This document shows positions 48,117-55,703 of a DNA stretch of 64,000 bases, one piece after another. The notes below the pieces were generated by a model, which had not been told where the DNA came from, ran no database searches, and saw only the letters and a program-made list of their open reading frames with translations. This DNA is from Streptomyces sp. NBC_00273 (GTDB taxonomy: Bacteria > Actinomycetota > Actinomycetes > Streptomycetales > Streptomycetaceae), in NCBI RefSeq assembly GCF_036178145.1, contig NZ_CP108067.1, forward strand, positions 5,146,001-5,210,000, given 5' to 3'. A program made the translations under genes and the position numbers. Positions within the stretch are counted from its first letter, which is position 1, and every line of letters begins with the position of its first letter.

Positions 48117-49304
48117 ATGGACGCTCCGCCCACCAGATCGGACAGACGCGAATCGGCCCGGATATCCGGCGAGGACGGTGCGATCGAGCCCTCACCGGAT
48201 GCCGTACTCATCCGCCGGACCCTCGCGGAGATCGCCCCCGTCGCCGACAAGGTGACCTCGTACTTCTACGCTCTGGTGTTCACCGGGCACCCGGAAGTGC
48301 GCGGCATGTTCCCCGCCGCCATGGACATACAGCGGGACCGGCTCCTGAAGGCACTGCTGACCGCAGCCGAGCACATCGACAATCCCGCCGTCCTCGTCCC
48401 CTATCTGCGCCGACTGGGCACCGGGCACCGCAAGTACGGCACGATGGCCGGTCATTACCCGGCGGTCGGCGAGGCCCTCGTCGGCGCACTGGCCCGGTAC
48501 GCGCGGGACAGTTGGGGACCCGAGACGCAGGCCGCCTGGGTGCGGGCGTACACCGCGATCTCCCAGATCATGATCGACGCGGCGGCGGAGGAAGAGGCTA
48601 AGGCCCCCGCGTGGTGGCACGCCGAGGTGGTCTCCCACGATCTGCGCACCCCCGACATCGCGGTACTGACCGTCCGCCCCGACCAGCCCTACGCCTTCCT
48701 CGCCGGCCAGTACGCGAGCCTGGAGACCCCGTGGTGGCCGCGGGTGTGGCGGCACTACTCCTTCGCCTCGGCGCCGCGCGCCGACGGGCTGCTGTCCTTC
48801 CACGTCAAGGCCGTCCCCGCGGGCTGGGTCTCCAATGCGCTGGTGCGCCACGCCCGTCCGGGAGACGTACTGCGACTGGGACCGCCGGCCGGGTCGATGG
48901 TGGTGGACCACACCACGGACAACGGCATGCTGTGCCTGGGCGGGGGCACCGGGATCGCTCCGATCAAGGCGCTGATCGAGGACGTGGCCGAACACGGCGA
49001 GCGACGGCCGGTGGAGGTGTTCTTCGGGGCCCGCAGTGACAGCGACCTTTACGACAAGGACACGCTGCTGGGGCTCCAGCGCTCGCACCCGTGGCTGTCG
49101 GTGCGCCCGGTGGTCGGCGACGGGCTGGCCGGACAGTTGCCGCACGCGGTGGGGGAACACGGGCCGTGGAGCTCGTACGACGCGTTCATCTCCGGCCCGC
49201 CCGCGATGATCCGCAACGGCGTGGACGAGCTCCTGCGGATAGGCATCCCCTGCGAGCGGATCCGGCACGACGCCGTGGAGGAGCTGGCCGGCATCGCCGA
49301 TTGA
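48117..49304 (+). CDS. Globin-flavin reductase fusion (flavohaemoprotein-like)
   Basis: 395 residues from ATG at 48117; an ATG at 48096 is an alternative. Globin domain about 25-160, with proximal-histidine segment TGHRKYGTMAGHYPAVGEAL as in HMP-type globins. A reductase part follows: RHYSFASAPR (FAD-binding R-x-Y-S), GGGTGIAPIKALIE (NADPH) and a C-terminal DAFISGPPAMI. Flavohaemoproteins detoxify nitric oxide. The order of domains is the same as Hmp, though FAD and globin segments look divergent. No NsrR site was identified. Confidence 0.85.
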   Translation: MDAPPTRSDRRESARISGEDGAIEPSPDAVLIRRTLAEIAPVADKVTSYFYALVFTGHPEVRGMFPAAMDIQRDRLLKALLTAAEHIDNPAVLVPYLRRLGTGHRKYGTMAGHYPAVGEALVGALARYARDSWGPETQAAWVRAYTAISQIMIDAAAEEEAKAPAWWHAEVVSHDLRTPDIAVLTVRPDQPYAFLAGQYASLETPWWPRVWRHYSFASAPRADGLLSFHVKAVPAGWVSNALVRHARPGDVLRLGPPAGSMVVDHTTDNGMLCLGGGTGIAPIKALIEDVAEHGERRPVEVFFGARSDSDLYDKDTLLGLQRSHPWLSVRPVVGDGLAGQLPHAVGEHGPWSSYDAFISGPPAMIRNGVDELLRIGIPCERIRHDAVEELAGIAD

Positions 49305-49329
49305 GACCGGAGGCAGCCCACCGGTCTCA
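49302..49329. terminator. Bidirectional terminator between the globin and Nudix genes
   Basis: TGAGACCGG (49302-49310, includes the globin stop codon) pairs with its complement (49321-49329), ten-base loop, between convergent genes. Confidence 0.65.
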
Positions 49330-49337
49330 GCCCGGCG

Positions 49338-49817
49338 TCAGCCCAGGTCGGGAGCGTGCATGGCGCGGACACCCTCGATGTTGCCGTCGAGATAGTGCCG
49401 CAGGGACAGCGGGACGAGATGGACGGCGGCGATGCCCACCCGGCTGAAGGGCACGCGGACGATCTCGTACTCGCCCTCGGGCTCGTCTACCTCGGGGCCG
49501 TGCCGGAGGTTCGGGTCCATCGATTCGAGGCGGCAGACGAAGAAGTGCTGCACCTTCACACCGGTCACCCCCCTGTCGGCGATGTGCTCGACGGTGTCGA
49601 CGAAGCAGGGCACCACATCGGTGATCTTCGCGCCGAGCTCTTCGTGGACCTCCCGGTGGAGGGCGTCGACGACGGTGGGGTCCGAGGACTCCACTCCCCC
49701 GCCGGGGGTGAGCCAGTACGGGTCGACGCCGGGCCGGGTGCGTTTGATGAGGATCAGGTCGTCACCGTCGAGCAGGATCGCGCGGGCGGTGCGTTTGACC
49801 ACGGGACGTTCGGTCAT
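49338..49817 (-). CDS. Nudix hydrolase
   Basis: 159 residues from ATG at 49817 (MTERPVVKRTARAILLDGDD); the longer open frame overlaps the LysR gene in another frame and is rejected. The Nudix box is present as GGGVESSDPTVVDALHREV followed by HEELGAKI, with the conserved R-E-x-x-E-E. It hydrolyses a nucleoside-diphosphate-linked compound; the substrate is not predictable. It is convergent with the globin-reductase gene and 61 bases downstream of lysR on the same strand. Confidence 0.88.
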   Translation of the reverse strand: MTERPVVKRTARAILLDGDDLILIKRTRPGVDPYWLTPGGGVESSDPTVVDALHREVHEELGAKITDVVPCFVDTVEHIADRGVTGVKVQHFFVCRLESMDPNLRHGPEVDEPEGEYEIVRVPFSRVGIAAVHLVPLSLRHYLDGNIEGVRAMHAPDLG

Positions 49818-49878
49818 GGGAGAAGAGTGGCCCGCCACTCCGCTTCTGAAACGCGCCACGGGCCGGAAAAGAGCGGGC

Positions 49879-50784
49879 TCACCAGTGCACTGCGGCATCC
49901 AGCAGCCGGTCGTGCGCCCGAGCGAGGTGGGCGAGGGCCAGGCTCCCGGTGCGTACGACCAGGAACCAGGTGCGCAGCGGCGGCACGGCGGGCTCCGCCA
50001 GCGCCACGATCCGACCGCTGTCGAGGGCGTCCTGACACAGGTAGCGGGGCAGGACGGCGAGCCCGGCGCCGGCCCGGACGCACTCCAGTACGGCCCGCAG
50101 GTCGGGTACGACCACGGTGGCGGACAGGGACCTGGCATCGGGCAGGGTGTCGAAAACGGCGGCCCAGTAGCGGGTGACGAGCGGCAGGCTCTCGTGGACC
50201 TCGACCAGCGGGATGCCGTCCAGTGCGGCGGAGCCCTCTTCGCACAGCCGGTCCGTGTCGACGAGGGCGGCCCAGTAGGGCGCGGCGACCAGGACGTGCT
50301 CCTCGTCGCACAGCGCGGTGGCGGTGAAGAGCCCGCCCCGGGGATGGGCGGTGGTGACGACGAGGTCGTGGTGGCCGGCGGCGAGTCCGTCGAGGGTGGC
50401 CTCGGCATCGGTCTGCGGGGCGGCGCGCAGGGTGTGGCCCTGACCGACGAGGACGGCGAGCGCGGGAAGCACGCGCAGGCACAGGAACTCGGGAGGTCCG
50501 GCGACGTGGAGGGTGCGCAATGCGCCGGCGGCCTCCCGTTCGGCCTCGGTGATCCGCAGCAGGGCGTCGAGGTGCGGGGCGGCCTTGTGGGCCAGCTCGT
50601 CGCCGACGGCGGTGGGGGTGACGCCACGGGCCCGGCGGTGGAAGAGCGGGCGTCCCAGCTGACGCTCCAAGGTGCGGATCTGCGAGGTCACGGCGGGCTG
50701 GGACAGTCCGAGGAGGGTGGCTGCGCGCGTGAAGGAGCCGGCCCGGTGGACGGCGACGAAGGTGCGCAGCAGGGTCAGGTCCAT
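49879..50784 (-). CDS. LysR-family transcriptional regulator
   Basis: 301 residues. N-terminal helix-turn-helix MDLTLLRTFVAVHRAGSFTR, then AATLLGLSQPAVTSQIRTLE and LFHRRARGVTPTAVGDELA. The effector-binding domain covers the rest (LHVAGPPEFLCLRVLPALAV, then GAGLAVLPRYLCQDAL). LysR proteins often control a divergent gene; here the nearest divergent side is only a terminator and a MITE-like element, so its target may be the adjacent Nudix gene, its own gene, or distant genes. Confidence 0.93.
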   Translation of the reverse strand: MDLTLLRTFVAVHRAGSFTRAATLLGLSQPAVTSQIRTLERQLGRPLFHRRARGVTPTAVGDELAHKAAPHLDALLRITEAEREAAGALRTLHVAGPPEFLCLRVLPALAVLVGQGHTLRAAPQTDAEATLDGLAAGHHDLVVTTAHPRGGLFTATALCDEEHVLVAAPYWAALVDTDRLCEEGSAALDGIPLVEVHESLPLVTRYWAAVFDTLPDARSLSATVVVPDLRAVLECVRAGAGLAVLPRYLCQDALDSGRIVALAEPAVPPLRTWFLVVRTGSLALAHLARAHDRLLDAAVHW

Positions 50785-50910
50785 CGCTGCACCTCTCGGT
50801 GGGGGCCTTCAACTATAAATATGCAGATAGCTCCCTGTCGTTACCGTGATTGGACTCTGACGCAGAGTCAACTAGCCTTGTCGCGTGGTTCTTCGCGCGC
50901 AGAACCCGGG

Positions 50911-50945
50911 GCGGTCCGAGCCACCAGGGGGGAGGCTCGGACCGC
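50911..50945. terminator. Hairpin between the MITE-like element and lysR
   Basis: Perfect 12-bp stem, GCGGTCCGAGCC (50911-50922) with its complement (50934-50945), loop of 11. It could end transcription of the gamma-synthase-like operon. The rest of 50785-50976 shows only an A/T-rich patch near 50812, likely the lysR promoter area. Confidence 0.6.
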
Positions 50946-50976
50946 TTCACACGGCGACGGCCGTCCCCGGTTCAGC

Positions 50977-51146
50977 CCTAGGCCCTGTCGTCAAAGTCCC
51001 GTCGGGCCCGCGACGCCCGGCACCACACCTCGCTGCGTTGTCGGGGCACCCGAGTACGTCCAGTACACGGGCGCCCCTCCGCCTTGCGATGCACGGCACC
51101 GGACGCCGCGGGCTCGGCCGACGCCACTTTGACGACAGGACCTAGG
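50977..51146. mobile_element. MITE-like palindromic element (about 170 bp), non-coding
   Basis: The outer ends are inverted repeats. CCTAGG-(C)-CCTGTCGTCAAAGT at 50977-50997 is matched on the other strand at 51146-51126 with one mismatch. Further inward, GTCGGGCCCGCGACG-type sequence at 51001 pairs with GCCGCGGGCTCGGCCGAC at 51106-51123, and the central GTAC-rich part closes a long imperfect hairpin. CTAG at both tips may be a 4-base target duplication. There is no transposase, so it would need one from an IS with matching ends. I recall similar sequences in many Streptomyces genomes. The right end carries the stop codon of the adjacent gene. Confidence 0.72.
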
Positions 51147-52296
51147 CGCCCGCGTGGTCGAGGGCGCGCAGCACGTCCGCGACCAGGTCCTCGGTGTCCT
51201 CTGCGCCGGCGGAGAAGCGGATGAAGCCTTCCGGCACGGCGTCGCCGCCCCAGCGTCCGCGCCGCTCGGCGGTGGACCGTACCCCGCCGAAACTCGTGGC
51301 GTCCTCGACCAGGTCCAGGGCGGCCATGAACCGCTCCGCGTGCGCGCGGTCGGGCAGGGTGAAGGAGACCACCGACCCGAAGCCCCGCATCTGCCGGGCG
51401 GCCGTCTTGTGGGAGCGGTCCGTGGGAAGCCCCGGGTAGCGCAGTCCGCTCACGTCCGTCCGGTGCCTCAGTGCCTCGGCGACGGCCAGTGCGTTGGCCC
51501 ACTGCCGGTGCGCGCGCAGCTGGATCGTGGCGAGGGAGCGGTGGGCGAGCCAGGCTTCCATGGGCCCGGGAATCGCGCCGACGATCTTGCGCCACCGCCG
51601 GACGCGGGCGGCGAGCTCCGGATCGCGGCAGACGACGTACCCGAGCAGTACGTCGCCGTGGCCGGTGAGGCCCTTGGTACCGCTCGCCACCGAGAAGTCC
51701 GCCCCCAGCTCCAGGGGTCGCTGCCCGAGCGGGGTGGCCAGGGTGTTGTCGACGGCGACCAGGGTCCGGCCGGCGTGCGCCGCGTCCACGAGGCGGCGTA
51801 CGTCGCACACGTCGAGCCCGGGGTTGGAAGGGGTCTCGATCCACAGCAGCCGGGCCCCGTCGAGGGCCGTGAGCTGGGCGTCGTCGCCGGTCGGAGCGGT
51901 GCGCACGTGGATCCCGTACGCCTCCAGCTGCTCGCGCAGCAGGGGCAGGGCCTGGTAGCCGTCGTCGGGCAGGACCACGGTGTCGCCGGTGTGCGCCTGG
52001 GAGAGGAGGACGGCGGAGACCGCAGCCATGCCGGAGGCGAAGACGATGGTGTGCACGTCCTCGCCGGGGGCCTCCAGTTCCCCGATCGCCCGTTCCAGCA
52101 GCGTCCAGGTGGGGTTGGTGTCGCGCCCGTAGGCGTACGGGCCTTCGACGTCACCGGGGAGGTGGAAATGGGCGGCGAAGACCGGTCCGGGCAGGGGCGG
52201 TTCGTTCTTGACGGCCTCGGGCAGTCCGGCCCGGACGGCTCGGGTGCCGTCGCCGAGCGCGGCCGCTCCGGCTTCCTGCGGGGCGTATTCGTTCAC
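51142..52296 (-). CDS. Cystathionine gamma-synthase/lyase-family PLP enzyme
   Basis: 384 residues from GTG at 52296, overlapping the phosphatase gene's stop by four bases (GTGA). The PLP lysine sits in SVASGTKGLTGHGDVLLGYV near residue 205, and LLWIETPSNPGLDVCDV and FASGMAAVSAVLL are family signatures. It handles a sulfur amino acid by gamma-replacement or elimination. The TAG stop lies in the tip of a MITE-like element, so the last few residues (DHAGA) may differ from the ancestral gene. It is the last gene of a holin-like/phosphatase/PLP operon. Confidence 0.87.
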   Translation of the reverse strand: MNEYAPQEAGAAALGDGTRAVRAGLPEAVKNEPPLPGPVFAAHFHLPGDVEGPYAYGRDTNPTWTLLERAIGELEAPGEDVHTIVFASGMAAVSAVLLSQAHTGDTVVLPDDGYQALPLLREQLEAYGIHVRTAPTGDDAQLTALDGARLLWIETPSNPGLDVCDVRRLVDAAHAGRTLVAVDNTLATPLGQRPLELGADFSVASGTKGLTGHGDVLLGYVVCRDPELAARVRRWRKIVGAIPGPMEAWLAHRSLATIQLRAHRQWANALAVAEALRHRTDVSGLRYPGLPTDRSHKTAARQMRGFGSVVSFTLPDRAHAERFMAALDLVEDATSFGGVRSTAERRGRWGGDAVPEGFIRFSAGAEDTEDLVADVLRALDHAGA

Positions 52297-52784
52297 GCGG
52301 TGTGCTCCTTCACGGCGGCGCGTACGGCGTCCAGCAGGCCGGGGCTCGCGGCCTCGACCAGCTCCAGGCACTCCTCGAACCCGTCGAGCGGCCCGTAGTA
52401 AGGATCCGGTACGTCGGTCTCCGCGGCCGGTGCCGCCGGGTCGTAGGACCGCAGCAGCCGCACCTTGGCGGCGTCCTGCGCAGTGGGTGCGAGTGCCCGG
52501 AGGTCCCGTAGGTGCCCGGCGTCGAGCGCGATGACGAGGTCCAGGCGGGCGAACCAGGAGGAGCGGAACTGGCGGGCCCGGTGGTCCTGCTCGTAGCCGG
52601 CCGCCTCGAGGACGGCGATGGTGCGCGGATCGGCACCGTCCCCCTCGTGCCAGCCGCCGGTGCCGGCGCTGTCCACCTCGACCAGGGTCTCGAGGCCGTC
52701 GGCCGCCACGTGGGCACGGAAGACCGACTCGGCCATGGGGGAGCGGCATATGTTGCCCGTGCAGACGAAGCAGACGCGGTACAT
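52293..52784 (-). CDS. Low-molecular-weight protein tyrosine phosphatase
   Basis: 163 residues, ATG at 52784. The catalytic P-loop is near the N terminus, FVCTGNICRSPMAESVF (C-x5-R), and the general-acid loop DPYYGPLDGFEECL is near residue 125, both intact. Such phosphatases act on protein tyrosine and arginine phosphates and often regulate exopolysaccharide or development. It is 11 bases downstream of the small membrane gene and overlaps the PLP-enzyme gene by four bases, so one operon is likely. No partner kinase is adjacent. Confidence 0.9.
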   Translation of the reverse strand: MYRVCFVCTGNICRSPMAESVFRAHVAADGLETLVEVDSAGTGGWHEGDGADPRTIAVLEAAGYEQDHRARQFRSSWFARLDLVIALDAGHLRDLRALAPTAQDAAKVRLLRSYDPAAPAAETDVPDPYYGPLDGFEECLELVEAASPGLLDAVRAAVKEHTA

Positions 52785-52795
52785 GGCAGGCCCGT

Positions 52796-53176
52796 TCAGT
52801 TCTTGTCGGGCAGGACCATGTTCATGGCCCAGGAGACGATGGAGATGATCAGGCCGCCGAGCAGAGCGGTCCAGAAGCCGTCGACGTGGAAGCTGAGGTC
52901 GAGCTGCGAGGCCAGCCACGAGGTCAGCAGCAGCATCAAGGCGTTCACGACGAGTGTGAACAGGCCGAGGGTGAGGATGAACAGCGGCAGCGAGAGCAGC
53001 TTCACCAATGGCTTGACGAGCAAGTTGACCAGGCCGAAGACCAGCGCGACCAGGATCAGGGTGAGCGCCCGTCGGCCCGTGCTGCTGCCGTCGTCGAGGG
53101 TGATGCCGGAAAGCAGCCAGATGGCGACGGCCAGGGCCGCCGCATTGGCGAGCGTCTTGACTACGAAATTCGTCAT
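52796..53176 (-). CDS. Holin-like small membrane protein (Phage_holin_4_2 type)
   Basis: 126 residues, ATG at 53176. Four hydrophobic segments: TLANAAALAVAIWLLSGITL, ALTLILVALVFGLVNLLVKP, LPLFILTLGLFTLVVNALML and AWTALLGGLIISIVSWAMNM-like region. The pattern fits a widespread family called phage-holin-4_2 (formerly DUF360) that is common on bacterial chromosomes, so no prophage is implied. First gene of the operon with the LMW phosphatase and PLP enzyme. Function unknown. Confidence 0.78.
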   Translation of the reverse strand: MTNFVVKTLANAAALAVAIWLLSGITLDDGSSTGRRALTLILVALVFGLVNLLVKPLVKLLSLPLFILTLGLFTLVVNALMLLLTSWLASQLDLSFHVDGFWTALLGGLIISIVSWAMNMVLPDKN

Positions 53177-53265
53177 GTGTCTGATCGTGGCAGAGAAGAT
53201 CCCGGTGGAACATCCGCAGATCAGCGGATGCAAGGGAACGATCGAGTACAAGGGGCACAACGAGG

Positions 53266-53583
53266 ATGAAAGCCTTCCGGCTTGACGAGCTCGAAGCGGA
53301 GCGGGCCGCGAACGACGGCGCCTATCTGCAGTTCCTGCGCGAGCGGAACATGTCGGTCGGGCTGTACGCGCTCGATGCCGGACAGATCGATCCGCAGCTG
53401 CCGCACCGCCAGGACGAGGTGTACTTCGTCGTCAGCGGCCGGGCCTCGATCACCGTCGGGGAGGAGACGACGACCGTGGCGCGCGGCAGCGTCGTCTACG
53501 TCCCGGCGGGTGTTGCGCACAAGTTCCACCACATCACCGAGGACCTGAGGGTGATGGTGGTGTTCTCCCCGCCGGAGGGCTGA
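53266..53583 (+). CDS. Small single-domain cupin
   Basis: 105 residues from ATG at 53266. Cupin motif 1 is LPHRQDEVYFVVSGRASITV (H, E and glycine as expected) and motif 2 is GSVVYVPAGVAHKFHHI. A metal-binding barrel of this size may be a sensor or small dioxygenase; substrate unknown. It diverges from the holin-like gene by 89 bases. Confidence 0.85.
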   Translation: MKAFRLDELEAERAANDGAYLQFLRERNMSVGLYALDAGQIDPQLPHRQDEVYFVVSGRASITVGEETTTVARGSVVYVPAGVAHKFHHITEDLRVMVVFSPPEG

Positions 53584-53738
53584 GCGGCCCGCTCGGATGA
53601 GGGTCGCGGCCCTGATCCCCCTAAGGGGCGGATCAGGGGACTCCGAGGGCTCGCGGGCCCCGATACGAGGCCTTGGACTCCTAGCATCGAGAGCAGGAAG
53701 TAGCGGACGAAGCCACGGACGAAGAAGAGGTCGATGAC

Positions 53739-53966
53739 ATGGACGGCATCCGAGAGATATTCGCAGGCATGCCCTGGTGGGTTAAGTGGGTCGCGGTTCC
53801 GCTGCTGGCCATCTTCGTCTTCGGTGGTGTGATCACCAGCATCCTGGGCGCGCTGATCGGGTTCGTCTTCAAGCTGCTCCTCTTCGTCGGCCTCGTCGGC
53901 GGACTGATCTTCGTCGTGAAGAAGTTCAGCGGCGGCGGCTCGAAGGCCTCCTCCGGCAAGTGGTAG
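53739..53966 (+). CDS. Small membrane protein, DUF5326-like
   Basis: 75 residues from ATG at 53739. MDGIREIFAGMPWWVKWVAV begins the protein, followed by two hydrophobic stretches (LLAIFVFGGVITSILGALIG and FKLLLFVGLVGGLIFVVKKF) and a Gly/Ser/Lys tail. I recall this as a family near ssgR/ssgA in Streptomyces, but function is unknown. The 275 bases to ssgR are G/C-rich with no gene I can support. Confidence 0.8.
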   Translation: MDGIREIFAGMPWWVKWVAVPLLAIFVFGGVITSILGALIGFVFKLLLFVGLVGGLIFVVKKFSGGGSKASSGKW

Positions 53967-54241
53967 CCAGGAGCAGCGGTCCGGGCGGATCCGGGATTGA
54001 GCCAGGCGAGGGAACCTGACGCGCTGAACGGCTCACATCCCCGGAATCGGTGGATAGAGTGGCAATCTATGCCGTTCCCTGGGCACCGAAAGCCGGTACC
54101 GCCGCTCCGACCTGCCGCCCTGACCTGCGGCGACGCAAACGAGCCGCCCCAGTACGACCCCCAGGATCCACGGCACGCGCGGGGGCGGCCCCCGCAGGGC
54201 GGGCCTCCCCAAAGGCCCGCTGCCACGCCTGGGGGTGAGCT

Positions 54242-55012
54242 TTGTCTCCGGTTCACAACGCCGGTGTGCCGACTCTGATCGGTTCGGTGCAGCGCGCGCT
54301 GAGGCTGCTCGAAGCGGCGGGTTCCCATAGCGGGGGAGCCCCGGCAAAACAGCTGGCCCGCGAGGCCGGGCTCCCGCTTCCCACCGCGTACCACCTGCTG
54401 CGCACACTGACGCACGAGGGCTATCTGCGCAGGGTGCGCGGCGTGTTCGTGCTGGGGGAGGCCGCGGAGCGGCTCGCCCGTGGGGGACTCCAGCAGAAAC
54501 GTCGCGGCATGATCCTCGACTCGCTCGCGTACTTCCGCGACACGGTCGGGGCCCCGGTCTACTTCGCGGTCTACCGCGAGGGCGAGATCGAGGTCGTGGG
54601 CGTCTCGGACACTCCGGCCAGCCCGGCCTGCGAGGAGTGGGCCGACTTCCGTGAGACCGGCCATGCGCACGCCATCGGGCAGTGCCTGCTCGGGCAACTC
54701 GACGAGAAGACGCGCAAGGACTACTACGACCGTCATCCGGTCGAGGCCATCACCCCCTATACCGTCCGCGATCTCCGGTCCCTGGAAAACCGGATCGGGG
54801 CGCTGGGGCGAATGCAGCCGGTGGTCGAACGTCAGGAATATGCCCTCGGCACGATCTGTGCCGCCATCCCGCTTACGGCCGGCGATACGGTCGCGACGAT
54901 GGCCATTTCTCTACCCGTCCACCAAGAAGAACGATTGCTCTATGTAGTCAATCGGCTACGGAGTGAAGTAGGCGCGCTGTTGAGCACCCTCTCGTTCTCT
55001 ATCAGTATCTGA
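54242..55012 (+). CDS. ssgR: IclR-type regulator SsgR, activator of ssgA
   Basis: 256 residues from TTG at 54242, four bases after GGGGGTGAG; a GTG at 54266 is a possible shorter start. The winged helix is VPTLIGSVQRALRLLEAAGS, then LAREAGLPLPTAYHLLRTLTHEGYL. The effector domain has VYFAVYREGEIEVVGVSDTP and HAIGQCLLGQL. In Streptomyces SsgR sits just upstream of and activates ssgA, which is needed for sporulation septa; the order here is identical. The name rests on that position plus family. Confidence 0.9.
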   Translation: MSPVHNAGVPTLIGSVQRALRLLEAAGSHSGGAPAKQLAREAGLPLPTAYHLLRTLTHEGYLRRVRGVFVLGEAAERLARGGLQQKRRGMILDSLAYFRDTVGAPVYFAVYREGEIEVVGVSDTPASPACEEWADFRETGHAHAIGQCLLGQLDEKTRKDYYDRHPVEAITPYTVRDLRSLENRIGALGRMQPVVERQEYALGTICAAIPLTAGDTVATMAISLPVHQEERLLYVVNRLRSEVGALLSTLSFSISI

Positions 55013-55109
55013 AAACTCACTCCTTGTGATCTGCTACCGCTTCCACCACTCTTGTCAAGTGGGTCCTGGGGGATCATTCCTGGCCACTTCAACTACAGCG
55101 GGGTAGTCA

Positions 55110-55559
55110 ATGCGCGAGTCGGTACAGGCAGAGGTCATGATGAGCTTCCTCGTTTCCGAGGAGCTCTCGTTCCGGATTCCGGTGGAACTCCGGTACGACG
55201 CACGCGACCCCTACGCGGTCCGCCTGACCTTCCACCTCCCCGGAGACGCGCCCGTGACCTGGGCGTTCGGCCGGGAGCTCCTCCTCGACGGCATCAACAA
55301 GCCGTGCGGTGACGGCGACGTGCACATCGCCCCCACCCACCCGGAGGACCTGTCCGACGTTCACATCCGCCTTCAGGTCGGCGGTGACCGGGCCCTGTTC
55401 CGCGCCAGCGCGGCGCCGCTCGTCGCGTTCCTCGACCGCACCGACCGGATCGTTCCGCTCGGACAGGAGCGCAATCTGGGCGACTTCGAGGAGAACCTCG
55501 ACGAGGCCCTCGACAAGATCCTCACCGAATCGCAGCAGAACGAACAGAACGCCGGCTGA
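55110..55559 (+). CDS. ssgA: Sporulation and cell-division protein SsgA
   Basis: 149 residues, ATG at 55110 (MRESVQAEVMMSFLVSEELS). The SALP family core is intact: FRIPVELRYDARDPYAVRLT, FHLPGDAPVTWAFGRELLLD and LFRASAAPLVAFLDRT. It lies 97 bases after ssgR. SsgA stimulates septation in sporulating aerial hyphae and helps position FtsZ through SsgB. A 32-bp tandem repeat lies immediately after the stop. Confidence 0.96.
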   Translation: MRESVQAEVMMSFLVSEELSFRIPVELRYDARDPYAVRLTFHLPGDAPVTWAFGRELLLDGINKPCGDGDVHIAPTHPEDLSDVHIRLQVGGDRALFRASAAPLVAFLDRTDRIVPLGQERNLGDFEENLDEALDKILTESQQNEQNAG

Positions 55560-55563
55560 CCGT

Positions 55564-55680
55564 CCGACCGGCCGTCGGTCCGGCCGACCAGCCGCCCGAC
55601 CGGCCGTTGGTCCGGCCGACCAGCCGCCCGACCGGCCGTTGGTCCGGCCGGCCGGCCGACCGGCCGCCGGTCGGGCCGAA
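55564..55680. repeat. 32-bp tandem repeat, about 3.5 copies, after ssgA
   Basis: The unit starting GACCGGCCGTTGGTCCGGCC recurs at 55566, 55598 and 55630 with a 32-base period; copies differ by single bases and the last one is shortened. Every unit contains GGCCGGAC/GACCGGCC-type inverted parts, so the array could fold into nested hairpins. It fills the gap between ssgA and the convergent YibE/F gene and may serve as terminator. Confidence 0.8.
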
Positions 55681-55703
55681 CGACCTGCCGGCGCCTCGGC
55701 CGA

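Noticed and set aside
50885..51145. Short plus-strand open frame through the MITE-like element
   Set aside because: No ribosome-binding site and the sequence is explained by the palindromic repeat.
52796..53176. Prophage remnant suggested by the holin-like gene
   Set aside because: No other phage gene is near, and the family is common on chromosomes.
55564..55680. CRISPR array
   Set aside because: Copies abut with no unique spacers, and no cas gene is nearby; it is a minisatellite.
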